Positions 32,909-41,541 of a stretch of DNA of 42,415 nt are shown here, one piece after another; within the stretch, counting starts at the first letter, position 1; each line of letters starts with the position of its first letter. Below the pieces are notes generated by a model. That model was not told where the DNA came from. It searched no databases and saw only the letters and a program-made list of their open reading frames with translations. The stretch spans positions 1-42,415 of the forward strand of contig JACQVF010000044.1 in the NCBI GenBank assembly GCA_016209885.1. The letters run 5' to 3'. Made by a program: the position numbers and the translations under genes. The stretch comes from Gemmatimonadota bacterium. Its GTDB lineage: Bacteria; Gemmatimonadota; Gemmatimonadetes; Longimicrobiales; Gaopeijiaceae.

Positions 32909-33105
32909 CGCGCGCTAACGATCGACAGCTGAAGAACGCGCCAATCCCCTGAACGCGCCGCCCGGAAGCCCGTTGCAGGACCGCGTTCTTGAGCTGAAGC
33001 GGTCGGCTACCCGTGCGTTGCTCTTGCAGCAATCAAGGGCTGTCGTCTTTGGGTGCGCGCGCAAAGAGAACAGCCGAGTTCGGGACCAGCTCACCTCTAT
33101 GACGC

Positions 33106-34230
33106 CTACGACGCCGCCTGCCGCACCACGAAACGGAGCCGCGCCCCGATCCCCTCCGCTTCGGTCTCCAGCCGCTCGGCGGCGGCGCCCGACGTCGCCT
33201 CCACGACGGCATCCTGATCGAAGGCGGCCTTCACGGCCCGCTCGGCCTCCTCCGGGCGTCGGGCGATGAACGACCGGCTGAGGAAGAGGCGCTCGACGCG
33301 GCGTTCCTCCAGCGCTTTGAGCGTGGGCTCGATGCCGACCACGCCCTTGCCATTGGCCCGCGCCGCGTCAATGACGGCCCCGACGAGCTGCACCTGCTCG
33401 CTCTCCCGGAGCGCCTTCGCCGCCTCCTTCACCACGGCGCGGACCTCAGCGCTGGACGCCGTGACCTGCAGGGAGAGCGCTTCGAGGAGCCGGGGGCGCA
33501 GCCGCTCCGGAACCTGGTCCTCGGCGGCCTTGACGACCTCGGGGGTACCCGCGAACACGATCCAGCCGTCGCCGTCGGCGAGTTCGCTCACCCGCTCGCC
33601 GAGCATCCTCAGCATGCGCTCCAGCCCCACCTGGAGCTGTCGGTCGGCTTCATCCGTGGCCGTGATCCCACGGACCCCGGAGTGCCGGTTGGCACGCTTC
33701 GACACGGAGACGTCGGACAGGTCCCCGAGGAAGGTGTCCGCCCGGAGATCCGCCTCCTCCTCGAGCTCGCCTCGCCAGTAGCGGAAGATGCGGGCTCGAC
33801 GGCTATCCACGAGCGCGGCGATGACGGGCCGCTCCTGCTTCAGCGCCCGCACGTACGGTGCTACGCGGATCCCGGGACCCCACCACACCAGATCGGGCAT
33901 CGAGACGGGGACCAGGCCCGCGTGCCGGATCCCTCCGGCGGTCGCGAAACCGACCCAACCCGGCGCCGACAGGTTGGCGTCGAAGGAGCCTAGCTCCGCA
34001 GCTATGGACTGCGCGGCCCGCTCGAACGCCTCGAGCTCGCCGCGATTCGACCCCTGAGACCCCTGAGACCCCTGAAGGTGGTGGCGGATCTCGTGGAGCC
34101 CATGCTCCATCTTTTTTCGCCACGCGTAGCGCGCCGCCGGGTCGTGGATCGTGCCATCGATGTATACGGTCAGGGCGCGCTCGTGGCGAAGCGCCCGGTC
34201 CAACTCGAGGAGTCCCTTGTACGAGAGCAT
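33106..34230 (-). CDS. baeRF (bacterial eRF1-like) domain protein
   Basis: A 374-residue protein with the layout of bacterial archaeo-eRF1-like proteins: an N-terminal beta domain beginning LTVYIDGTIHDPAARYAW, a middle RNaseH-like/eRF1-type part (RPVIAALVDSRRARIFRYWR, GWIVFAGTPEVVKAAEDQVP) and a C-terminal L7Ae-like part (GVVGIEPTLKALEERRVERLF). The family is predicted to act on ribosomes or tRNA, with stress or rescue roles that are untested. A small run of Gly-Ser-Gln repeats (GSQGSQGS, encoded at about 34055-34078) interrupts a helix. ATG 34230 has AGGAGG 12 nt upstream. A good promoter lies 54 bp upstream. Confidence 0.78.
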   Translation of the reverse strand: MLSYKGLLELDRALRHERALTVYIDGTIHDPAARYAWRKKMEHGLHEIRHHLQGSQGSQGSNRGELEAFERAAQSIAAELGSFDANLSAPGWVGFATAGGIRHAGLVPVSMPDLVWWGPGIRVAPYVRALKQERPVIAALVDSRRARIFRYWRGELEEEADLRADTFLGDLSDVSVSKRANRHSGVRGITATDEADRQLQVGLERMLRMLGERVSELADGDGWIVFAGTPEVVKAAEDQVPERLRPRLLEALSLQVTASSAEVRAVVKEAAKALRESEQVQLVGAVIDAARANGKGVVGIEPTLKALEERRVERLFLSRSFIARRPEEAERAVKAAFDQDAVVEATSGAAAERLETEAEGIGARLRFVVRQAAS

Positions 34231-34649
34231 GGGACGCCAACGCCTCCTTTCTCCGCTGGCGGCCGACTTCCGATTCCGTCCTAATCTTATCCCCCCCTCG
34301 GGGACGGGTCAAACGCGGGCGGCAGCCCGGAGTGAAAGGGACGCGCCGGTCCGCCGCGTCATGGCTTTGACACCCCATCCCGCCGGAAATAGCTTTTAGC
34401 CGCCGGCCGGCGGTCATCCGGAAATGGACTCGCTTTCCAAGGGGCCGGAGTCGGAGGGAGTCCCAGTCCGGCGCCCCGGCGAAGGGAGGTCAGGACGATA
34501 TCTGGATCGAGGAGCGGCCCGGACATGCCAGAGAGCACGCTCGCTTTCACGTATCGTCGCCGTTCCCGCACCTTGACCGGCGACCCCCGTGGGCGGGCGC
34601 GTGACAGGGCCAGCGTCGCCACACCTCCCGGCCAGGCCGAGGCCGAGAC
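34231..34649. other. Divergent intergenic region between baeRF and trkH genes
   Basis: This 419-bp region carries a sigma-70-type promoter on the minus strand (34284-34312) for the baeRF gene. The spacer of that promoter holds a G-rich palindrome, CCCCGAGGGG. No gene or further repeat was recognised; the trkH promoter should lie at the right end. Confidence 0.4.
34284..34312 (-). promoter_or_regulatory. Sigma-70-type promoter for the baeRF gene
   Basis: On the minus strand TTGACC (34312-34307) and TAAGAT (34289-34284) are separated by exactly 17 bp. They lie 54 bp upstream of the ATG at 34230 with AGGAGG in between. Confidence 0.55.
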
Positions 34650-36101
34650 GTGGCTGCGGAATCGAGTGCCGAGCTAGCACAGGGGGCCGGAGCTCCCCTG
34701 CTCGGAGGAAGGGCCTGGGACGCCCACCTGCGAGGCATCCGCTACTTTACGCGGGCCCACCTCACAGCCACCCGGCTCTTTGTCCTCTCGTTCCTGTTCC
34801 TCATCCTCGCCGGTACGTCAGGGATTCTGTTCCTCCCCGGCCTGTACGTCGGCGAGCGTCTGGGCTTCATCGACGCGCTCTTCACCGCCACCAGCGCGGT
34901 CTGCGTCACCGGGCTCATCGTGGTGGACACGGCCACGTACTTCACGCCGCTGGGGCAGGTGTGGATCGCGTTTCTCATCCAGCTCGGCGGACTGGGGATC
35001 CTCACGTTCACGACCCTGCTTATCCGCCTCGTGGGCGGGCGCGCCGGGCTCCACGTCGAGGAGGCGGTCGGGGGCGCCGCGGCGTCGCTCCCTCATCTCG
35101 AGCCCGCCGCGCTCCTGCGTGCGGTCGTCGCCCTCACCTTCACCGTGGAGGCGACGGGCGCCCTCGTGCTCTGGCTCCTGTGGCGCGACGACCTGGGGAA
35201 TGTCGCCGCAGTCTGGCCGGCCATCTTCCACGCGATCTCCGCCTTCTGCAACGCCGGGTTCTCGGTCTTCTCCACGAACCTGGTGCACTTCCGCCAGTCC
35301 GCGGGCACCATTGCCGTCATCTCGGCCCTCATCATGCTGGGTGGGCTCGGGTTCATCGTGTACGAGGACCTGCGAGCGCGCTACGCGCTCAAGACCACCC
35401 GGCGCCTGTCCGTCCACACTCGCCTCGTGCTCGTCAGCTCGGCGGCGCTCCTGGCGGGGGGAACGCTGCTCTATCTCCTCTTCGAGGTGGGGTACACCCT
35501 GCGGGAACTCCCCTGGCTCCATCGCTTCACGAACGCCTGGCTCATGGCGGTCACGTCCCGGACCGCCGGGTTCAACACCGTTGATTACGCCGGTCTCTCG
35601 AATCCCGCACTGTTCCTGACGGTGACCCTGATGATCATTGGCGGCTCTCCCGCCGGGACGGCGGGTGGGCTCAAGACCACAACGATCGCGTTGCTCGCGC
35701 TCTCGTTGCTGGCGCGGTTGCGGGGTGAGCGCCACGTCTCCGCGTTCGGCCGGACGCTGCCGGACGAGACGATCCAGCGGGCCGCCGGCCTCATGCTCGG
35801 GGGCGTGGTGCTCTTGGGCATCTCCGTCTTTGCCCTCACCATGACGGAGCTCCCAGGCCATCAGGGTGTGGATCGCGCGCACTTCACGCGCATCATCTTC
35901 GAGGCCCACAGCGCGTTCGGGACCGTGGGGCTCTCCATGGGTGCCACGGCCACGCTGAGCCCGATCGGCCGCCTGATCATCATCTTCCTGATGTTCGCAG
36001 GGCGAGTCGGCCCCCTCGCGCTCGCGGCGGCCATGGCGCTGGCTAGGCGCCGTGCCCGCCCGCGGTATCGCTACGCCGAGGAGGATGTCGTGGTCGGCTG
36101 A
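34650..36101 (+). CDS. trkH: TrkH/KtrB-type potassium transporter subunit
   Basis: A 483-residue membrane protein of the four-MPM potassium transporter family. All four pore loops keep the filter glycine: TSAVCVTGLIVVD, SAFCNAGFSVFS, TSRTAGFNTVDYA and AHSAFGTVGLSMG. About ten hydrophobic segments surround them. It imports K+ and is gated by the cytoplasmic TrkA-type subunit encoded 24 bp downstream, forming a two-gene operon. The start is GTG 34650; the preceding region is GC-rich with a weak ribosome site. Its length and the GGSPAGTAGGLKTTT loop fit the KtrB-like branch at least as well as TrkH. Confidence 0.92.
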   Translation: MAAESSAELAQGAGAPLLGGRAWDAHLRGIRYFTRAHLTATRLFVLSFLFLILAGTSGILFLPGLYVGERLGFIDALFTATSAVCVTGLIVVDTATYFTPLGQVWIAFLIQLGGLGILTFTTLLIRLVGGRAGLHVEEAVGGAAASLPHLEPAALLRAVVALTFTVEATGALVLWLLWRDDLGNVAAVWPAIFHAISAFCNAGFSVFSTNLVHFRQSAGTIAVISALIMLGGLGFIVYEDLRARYALKTTRRLSVHTRLVLVSSAALLAGGTLLYLLFEVGYTLRELPWLHRFTNAWLMAVTSRTAGFNTVDYAGLSNPALFLTVTLMIIGGSPAGTAGGLKTTTIALLALSLLARLRGERHVSAFGRTLPDETIQRAAGLMLGGVVLLGISVFALTMTELPGHQGVDRAHFTRIIFEAHSAFGTVGLSMGATATLSPIGRLIIIFLMFAGRVGPLALAAAMALARRRARPRYRYAEEDVVVG

Positions 36102-36125
36102 TTCGGGACCGCCAGGAGAACGGCT

Positions 36126-36785
36126 ATGAAGCGATTTCTGGTCATCGGTCTGGGTCACTTCGGATCGTGGGCCGCCCGGGCGCTCTACGCTCAGGGCCAC
36201 GAGGTGATCGCAGTGGACACGAACGCCGAACTGGTGGACCGTCACGCCGGGGAGGTCACCCGTGCCGTGGTCGCGGACGCCACGGACCCGGAGCTCCTCA
36301 GGCGGATCGGCGCCGACACCGTGGACGCGGCCATCGTGAGCACGGGCGAGGATCTCGCCGCGAGCATTCTGACGACGCTGGCGCTCCGCGACCTGGGCCT
36401 GTCGGACATCTACGTGAAGGTGACCAGCACAGCGGCGGCCCGAGCCGTCGAGGCGCTCAACGTAAGAGCCACCATCTTCCCGGAACGCGAGGCGGCGGAG
36501 CGGCTTGCGCAGCACATCGTCTCCACGACGGTCCTGGACTACGTCCCCCTGGGCGGCGGCTACTCGATCCAGCAGATCGCGATCCCCGACCGCTGGCTGG
36601 GCAGGTCACTCCGCGAGCTCGAGCTGCCGCGCCGCCACGGGATTCAGGTCGTGGCGCTCCATGACATGTTGACCGGCACCTTCAACGTGGTGCCGGATCC
36701 GGACGCGCCGCTCAAGGAGTCGGACGTTGCCATCGTGGCGGGTCCGGACGGAAAGATCGCGGAGATCCTACAGCGCGCGACCTGA
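36126..36785 (+). CDS. trkA: TrkA/KtrA potassium uptake regulatory subunit
   Basis: A 219-residue cytosolic protein. Residues 1-120 form a Rossmann RCK_N domain with KRFLVIGLGHFGSWAARAL (GxGxxG) and VDTNAELVDRHAGE, ending in the acidic strand that binds the nucleotide ribose. Residues about 140-215 are an RCK_C domain (IQQIAIPDRWLGRSLRELEL, GIQVVALHD). It forms the gating ring under the membrane channel encoded just upstream; the 24-bp spacing and GGAGAAC ribosome site show one operon. Gating ligands in this family are ATP/ADP or NAD(H). Confidence 0.93.
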   Translation: MKRFLVIGLGHFGSWAARALYAQGHEVIAVDTNAELVDRHAGEVTRAVVADATDPELLRRIGADTVDAAIVSTGEDLAASILTTLALRDLGLSDIYVKVTSTAAARAVEALNVRATIFPEREAAERLAQHIVSTTVLDYVPLGGGYSIQQIAIPDRWLGRSLRELELPRRHGIQVVALHDMLTGTFNVVPDPDAPLKESDVAIVAGPDGKIAEILQRAT

Positions 36786-36855
36786 GCTGGCTTGTCACGG
36801 AAGAAGCGCGCTACGCGGGAGTCGCCGCGCACGCGGGGGACGGGCGAGCGGACGG

Positions 36856-36888
36856 GCGGCGCCTCAGCGGCGCCTCAGCGGCGCCTCA
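36856..36888. repeat. Three tandem 11-bp units covering the upp stop codon
   Basis: GCGGCGCCTCA is repeated three times exactly at 36856-36866, 36867-36877 and 36878-36888. The last unit contains the upp stop (TCA on this strand) and the other two lie just after it. They probably arose by slippage and may form part of a convergent terminator between trkA and upp. Confidence 0.8.
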
Positions 36889-37524
36889 GACGGTGCCGAA
36901 GAGCCGATCGCCCGCATCGCCGAGCCCCGGAAGAATATAGCCGCGCTCGTTGAGCTGGCGATCGAGGGCGGCGGCATAGACCTCGACGTCGGGATGAGCC
37001 CGGGCCATGGTGCGCACGCCCTCCGGTGCCGCCACGATACACATGAAGCGGATGCGGCGAGCGCCTTGTTGCCTCAGGTACCGGACCGCGGCCGTCGCTG
37101 ACCCCCCGGTCGCCAGCATGGGGTCCACCAGGATGAAGTCGCGGGAAGCCGCACCCGGCGGAATCTTGAAGTAGTAGTCCACCGGCTGGAGCGTGTCGTG
37201 GTCGCGATAGAGGCCGATGTGTCCCACGGGTGCATCGGGGATGAGTCGCGTCACGCCATCGACCATGCCGAGGCCCGCCCGAAGGATGGCGATCACCGCG
37301 GGCCGCAGCCCCGCCAGCCGCCTCACCTTCGTGCCCTCGAGCGGCGTATAGATCTCCACCTCCTCCAGCTGGAGGCTGCTCGTCACTTCGTACGCCACGA
37401 GCATGGAGATCTCGTCCACCAGTTCCTTGAAGATCTTCGTGGGCGTGCTCCGCTCCCTCAGCATGCCAAGCTTGTGCTGGATCAGGGGGTGGTCGAGCAC
37501 CGTGAGGTTCGGGAAGCCAGACAT
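36886..37524 (-). CDS. upp: Uracil phosphoribosyltransferase
   Basis: A 212-residue enzyme that converts uracil plus PRPP to UMP (pyrimidine salvage). It shows the family sequence [20 protein letters not shown] at the N-terminus, [20 protein letters not shown] and the PRPP-binding loop [17 protein letters not shown]. The uracil-binding C-terminus is [20 protein letters not shown]. Length matches the family (about 208-210). ATG 37524 is chosen over upstream alternatives because family members begin a few residues before the FPNL segment and GGAG precedes it. It converges on trkA. Confidence 0.95.
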   Translation of the reverse strand: MSGFPNLTVLDHPLIQHKLGMLRERSTPTKIFKELVDEISMLVAYEVTSSLQLEEVEIYTPLEGTKVRRLAGLRPAVIAILRAGLGMVDGVTRLIPDAPVGHIGLYRDHDTLQPVDYYFKIPPGAASRDFILVDPMLATGGSATAAVRYLRQQGARRIRFMCIVAAPEGVRTMARAHPDVEVYAAALDRQLNERGYILPGLGDAGDRLFGTV

Positions 37525-37689
37525 CGTCGCACTCCGCGTTGAGAACCCGATGGATAACGGGTTTCGCGCAACGTAGCTTGCGTGGGGGGGCCCCGGTCGC
37601 AATAGCGCACAGCTATTCCTCCGCGGCGCGCCTTGCGAACCGGACGCATCGACGGTCTCGGTGCGTCACCGTACTTCCGATCGGGAGCA

Positions 37690-39345
37690 CTAGCGTTTGA
37701 TCCTGAGGCCGCCGTCCTCGAAGCGGAAGATCCAGGCGGCCATGCGGCCAGGCCGGACCGCATAGGCTTCGCGCGCCGGCTCGATGTCCGCCCGGGATCC
37801 ACGGTCCGGCCCAGGTCGGCCATCGATCTCCTCCACCATGGCCTGCGCCCGCTCCCGCCAGCGGCGCCAGTTCACCGGCCTGAGGTCGATCCACCCCCGG
37901 TCGGCGATGCGTGCGTCGTCGGGCCGCCACCCCTGTGGCGGCTCCACCTTCACGTGTGCACCGCGGAGGAGGGACCTCCCATCGGGGAGGAGGATCGGCA
38001 GCCCGATGGACAGCGCCCGCTGGCGCAGGTCCGCGACGCCGTTCACGACCTCGAGGGCGGCGCGCGCGGCACCCTGCGGGTCGAGAGCGGCGACGGCCTT
38101 CAGGTCCGGGAAGAGCTGGCCGAGGATCGCGCCCTCGAACAGGAGCTTGGAAAGCCGGGGCGGACCCAACATCTCGTAGGCGATGGCCTGGACCCCGTGG
38201 GCACGCTCCAGGGCCTCCATGCGCTCGATGGCCACGCCGCGGAGCACGCCGGCCCGGTACGTCGGCCCGAAGGTCGAGGCGTCGAGCGCCGCGATGACGT
38301 CGTGGCCGGACGGCTGGCCACGGATCTCCCGGATGACGTCCTCGGCGATCTCCTCCGGCGTCACGTACTCCATGAGGCCGAGCGCGGTCAGGCTCTCGAA
38401 CTCCGGGAGCGAGAAGAGCCCGTTCTCGCCGGCGTCCAGGTAGACGCCCCTAAGCGGCTGCCCCAGTCGCGCATAGCCGCCCGCTCCGTGGCGGAAGGCC
38501 TCCTCCAGCGGGAGCGGCGCGGTGGCGTCGCAACGCTCGAGGGGCCGGCCGCCCCGACCGATCTCACCGAACCCGATCGCCTTCCAGCTGATCGCCGCGG
38601 TCGGTTTGATCTCCTTGACGGCCGGCGCTCCCGGGGTCCGCGCCATCAGGTAGAGAAAGAGCGTGTGGGCGCCCGCGAGTCCAGCCTTGGCGAGCAGGAG
38701 TCGAGAGGGCCGCTCCTCGGAATGGGTGAACGGTATGTTGAGCCCTAGCCCGCCGGTGCCCGCGGTCCCGACCTTCAGGTAGACCTCCGTGCCTGCCCGC
38801 TTCAACGCCTCGAGGGCGATCTGGCAATGCCGGATGAGCTGCGGCAGGTACTGAGTCGCCAGGTGACGCTCCACGCTCTCGGGATCCACCTCCCCACGCT
38901 CCGCCAGGGCCCGGAGCTCGGCTGCGCTGGCGAACGCGTTCTGGTAGGCCAGAACACCGGCGGCGTTCACGCAGTCCACGACCACGTGGGGCCGCGCCTC
39001 CAGGAGCAGGGCCGCCAGCGTGGAACGCAGAAACGCTCCTTCCGTCAACTCGCCGTAAAGGTCGTCGATGAGCAGCCGACGCGCCGCATGCTCCCGCAGG
39101 ATCTCCTCGCGGGAGCGGTCCTTGAGGGAGAGCGGAACGAAAATATCGCCCCACACGGGCTCCAGAACGACCTCAGCCCCGCCGGGTTCCGCCCGCAGCT
39201 CCGCGACCGCGGACTCCGCCTCCCGCTGCGCGAGCGACGCAATCACCAGCCGCCGCGGTCGATGCTCCAGGATGCGCCGGGCCACCGCCTGCCCCACGAG
39301 CCCGGCACCGCCCAGCACCAGAATGTCACGATCCCGAAGCTCCAT
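37690..39345 (-). CDS. Rossmann-fold (SDR-like) protein of unknown role
   Basis: A 551-residue cytosolic protein. The N-terminus has a nucleotide-binding Rossmann start (ILVLGGAGLVGQAVARRILE, GGAGLVG at 12-18) and a typical SDR-like strand (RPHVVVDCVNAAGVLAYQNA). A short-chain dehydrogenase catalytic Tyr-xxx-Lys is not obvious; VYLKVGTAGTGGLGLNIPFTHS occupies the corresponding region. The second half (about 290-551) has no recognised domain and ends in PGRMAAWIFRFEDGGLRIKR. It lies 15 bp downstream of rluB. It is too long for a simple reductase and may be an epimerase/dehydrogenase fused to an unknown domain. Confidence 0.65.
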   Translation of the reverse strand: MELRDRDILVLGGAGLVGQAVARRILEHRPRRLVIASLAQREAESAVAELRAEPGGAEVVLEPVWGDIFVPLSLKDRSREEILREHAARRLLIDDLYGELTEGAFLRSTLAALLLEARPHVVVDCVNAAGVLAYQNAFASAAELRALAERGEVDPESVERHLATQYLPQLIRHCQIALEALKRAGTEVYLKVGTAGTGGLGLNIPFTHSEERPSRLLLAKAGLAGAHTLFLYLMARTPGAPAVKEIKPTAAISWKAIGFGEIGRGGRPLERCDATAPLPLEEAFRHGAGGYARLGQPLRGVYLDAGENGLFSLPEFESLTALGLMEYVTPEEIAEDVIREIRGQPSGHDVIAALDASTFGPTYRAGVLRGVAIERMEALERAHGVQAIAYEMLGPPRLSKLLFEGAILGQLFPDLKAVAALDPQGAARAALEVVNGVADLRQRALSIGLPILLPDGRSLLRGAHVKVEPPQGWRPDDARIADRGWIDLRPVNWRRWRERAQAMVEEIDGRPGPDRGSRADIEPAREAYAVRPGRMAAWIFRFEDGGLRIKR

Positions 39346-39360
39346 GCCTCGACTCGAACC

Positions 39361-40089
39361 TCAGGAACCCGGTGAGCGCGACCGTATCGCCCGCTGGATC
39401 GCCTGCACCTCCCGCGGGCTGAGCTCGCGCCAGGCGCCGGGCGCCAGCCGCCCCAACCTCATCGGGCCGTAGCGCACGCGGATCAGACGATGCACGGTGT
39501 GGCCGAGGGCCTCGAGCATCCTGCGCACCTCGCGCTTGCGGCCCTCTTGGAGGACCAGGGAGATCCAGGTGCCGCGCCGCACTCGCCCGAGCGCGCGAGC
39601 GCGGAGCGCCCGGGCTGTCCCGTCCTCCAGCTCAACGCCCTGGACGAGGCGGGCGAACGTCTCGGCCGCCGCCTCGCCGGCCACGAGCGCGCGGTATTCC
39701 CGCTCGATGCCGGTGCTCGGATGCGTGAGCCGGTGCGCCAGATCTCCGTCGTTCGTCAGGAGCAGGAGTCCTTCCGTCCCCTGGTCCAACCGCCCCACAT
39801 AGGGGAGTGACCGCAGCTCATCCGGCAGCAGGTCATAGATCGTGCGCCTTCGCCCGGGGTCGCGACGCGTGGTGAGGTAGCCCGCCGGCTTGTGCAGGAC
39901 GATAAAGCGCGCGGCCGGAAGTCGAACCTCCCGGCCATCCACCGTGATCCGGTCGGCCGCGGGATCCACTGTGATACCCGGTTCCGTGGTCGTCACACCG
40001 CTCACCGCCACCCGCCCGCCCCGCATGAGCTCCTCGGCCCCGCGGCGCGACGCCACGCCAGCCCGCGACAGGAACTTCTGGAGCCTCAT
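39361..40089 (-). CDS. rluB: 23S/16S rRNA pseudouridine synthase (RluB/RsuA family)
   Basis: A 242-residue enzyme. An S4 RNA-binding domain (MRLQKFLSRAGVASRRGAEE, about 1-47) is followed by the synthase domain with the catalytic motif YVGRLDQGTEGLLLLTNDG (Asp102), HKPAGYLTTRRDP and EGRKREVRRMLEALGHTVHR. It isomerises a uridine in rRNA (RluB acts on 23S helix 80). It lies 11 bp after scpB and 15 bp before the SDR-like gene, in the common scpA-scpB-rluB order. Confidence 0.93.
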   Translation of the reverse strand: MRLQKFLSRAGVASRRGAEELMRGGRVAVSGVTTTEPGITVDPAADRITVDGREVRLPAARFIVLHKPAGYLTTRRDPGRRRTIYDLLPDELRSLPYVGRLDQGTEGLLLLTNDGDLAHRLTHPSTGIEREYRALVAGEAAAETFARLVQGVELEDGTARALRARALGRVRRGTWISLVLQEGRKREVRRMLEALGHTVHRLIRVRYGPMRLGRLAPGAWRELSPREVQAIQRAIRSRSPGS

Positions 40090-40100
40090 GTGGCCGGCCC

Positions 40101-40778
40101 TCACGCCCTCCGCGCCTCCTGCGCCCCGGGCGCGTCCACGATCTCCGGCGCAGCGGGGGCAGGCGGGCCAGCCTCCCCAGCGCTCCCTCGCCCGGGCTCC
40201 GAAGCGGGTTCCGGACCGGGCTCCGACCCGTCCCCGCGCGGCTCCAGGAGCCGTCGCTCGCGGAGCACGACCGGAAGTTCTTCGGTGCGGGGAAGATCCT
40301 CGAGGGAGCGAAAGCCGAAGAGAGCGAGGAAACGCTGCGTCGTCCCGTAGAGGAGCGGCCGGCCGATGCCCTCCTCGCGTCCCACGATCTCGACGAGCTC
40401 CCGGTCGAGAAGCGTGCGCAGAACGCCCGCCGAGCTCACGCCGCGAATGTACTCGATCTCGATGCGGCCGATGGGCTGGCGGTAGGCGATGATCGCCAGC
40501 GTCTCGAGAGCAGGCCCGGACAGGCGCGCCGGACGCGGAACCGTGTCGAACCGCTCCAGGTACGAGGCGAACTCGGGGCGCGTGAGGATCTGATAGCCGC
40601 CCGCAAGCTCGTAGATCTGGAATGCGCGCTCGAGCTCGTCGTACTCCGCGCGCAGCTCCTCGAGGGCCGCCTCGACCGTGTCCTCGTCCAGCGACTCGTC
40701 CGCCTGCGCGATCTCCTCCGCCTTCAGCGGCGCGTCGCTCGCGAAAAGAACCGCTTCCACGACCTGAACCGGGTTCAC
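40101..40778 (-). CDS. scpB: Chromosome segregation/condensation protein ScpB
   Basis: A 225-residue subunit of the SMC-ScpAB condensin complex. Two winged-helix domains are visible (VQVVEAVLFASDAPLKAEEI near the start; RLSGPALETLAIIAYRQPIG and RIEIEYIRGVSSAGVLRTLL centrally, RLSGPALETLAIIAYRQP being diagnostic). The C-terminal 45 residues are Pro/Glu/Ala-rich and likely disordered. The GTG start 40778 overlaps the scpA stop by 4 bp and has GGAGGAA just upstream. Confidence 0.94.
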   Translation of the reverse strand: MNPVQVVEAVLFASDAPLKAEEIAQADESLDEDTVEAALEELRAEYDELERAFQIYELAGGYQILTRPEFASYLERFDTVPRPARLSGPALETLAIIAYRQPIGRIEIEYIRGVSSAGVLRTLLDRELVEIVGREEGIGRPLLYGTTQRFLALFGFRSLEDLPRTEELPVVLRERRLLEPRGDGSEPGPEPASEPGRGSAGEAGPPAPAAPEIVDAPGAQEARRA

Positions 40779-41500
40779 ACTTCCTCCGCGTCTCCGCCTT
40801 GCCGAAGGACCTCCCGCCGATAGAGCCACAACTCCGCAAAGGGGCGCGTCTGCCTCATCGCGATGGCACGCCGCCGCACGAGCTCGAGGCCCGCCAGCAG
40901 CGTGGCCACCGCGTGCAGGCGGGTGCCCCACGGACGGGTCAGCTTGCCGAATTCGATGCGCACGATGCGGGCGAGGGTCTCCAGGATGAGCTTGATCTTC
41001 TCCTCCACCGAGACCGGCCGCACGCTGAGCCGGTGCCCGACCTCCGCCGGACGCCGACCTTCGAGAGCCAGGGCCGCGCGGTAGACATCGTGCCACGTGA
41101 CTTCAAGCGGCACTTCCTGCATACGCCGCTGCGGCCGTGGCTCGATGTAGCCCTTCGCGAAGCGGCGGGCCCGATCTGCCTCCGCCACCGCCAGCCGCCC
41201 TGCCAGCTCCCGGATCTGCTCGTACTCCAGCAGCCGGCGCACCAGCTCGGCCCGCGGGTCCTCTTCCTCCTCCTCGCCTTCATGGCGAGGCAGGAGCATC
41301 TGGAGCTTGATGCGCAGCAGCGTGGCCGCCATCTCGACGAAGGCGCCCGCGTGCTCCAGGCGCTCCGCGTCCATATCCTCGATCCCGGACAGGAACTGAT
41401 GCGTGATCTGCGCGATCGGGATGTCGAAGATGTCGATATCCTGCTGGCGGATCAGGTGGAGAAGAAGGTCGAGCGGCCCCTGGAAGCGCTCGATCTCCAC
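40775..41500 (-). CDS. scpA: Chromosome segregation/condensation protein ScpA
   Basis: A 241-residue kleisin subunit of the SMC-ScpAB complex. The N-terminus reads VEIERFQGPLDLLLHLIRQQ and DIDIFDIPIAQITHQFLSGI, the classical ScpA start. A Glu-rich linker (about residues 81-90) and a C-terminal winged helix with AVATLLAGLELVRRRAIAMR follow. The GTG start 41500 begins VEIERF; a terminator-like hairpin lies directly upstream. A 4-bp overlap couples it to scpB. Confidence 0.93.
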   Translation of the reverse strand: MEIERFQGPLDLLLHLIRQQDIDIFDIPIAQITHQFLSGIEDMDAERLEHAGAFVEMAATLLRIKLQMLLPRHEGEEEEEDPRAELVRRLLEYEQIRELAGRLAVAEADRARRFAKGYIEPRPQRRMQEVPLEVTWHDVYRAALALEGRRPAEVGHRLSVRPVSVEEKIKLILETLARIVRIEFGKLTRPWGTRLHAVATLLAGLELVRRRAIAMRQTRPFAELWLYRREVLRQGGDAEEV

Positions 41501-41502
41501 AA

Positions 41503-41527
41503 CAAAAATGCTCTCCCCGGGGAGAGC
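41503..41527 (-). terminator. Terminator-like hairpin between site-2 protease and scpA genes
   Basis: On the minus strand GCTCTCC-CCGG-GGAGAGC (7-bp stem) is followed by ATTTTTG, the layout of an intrinsic terminator. It lies after the site-2 protease stop and directly before the scpA start. Its 3' arm GGGGAGAG could also be the scpA ribosome-binding site, in which case folding would hide it. Confidence 0.55.
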
Positions 41528-41541
41528 GCCGACTCCACTGG

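Noticed and set aside
34818..36515. Long minus-strand frame opposite trkH/trkA
   Set aside because: Both potassium genes are clearly coding; the antisense product is Arg/Glu/Gly-rich without motifs.
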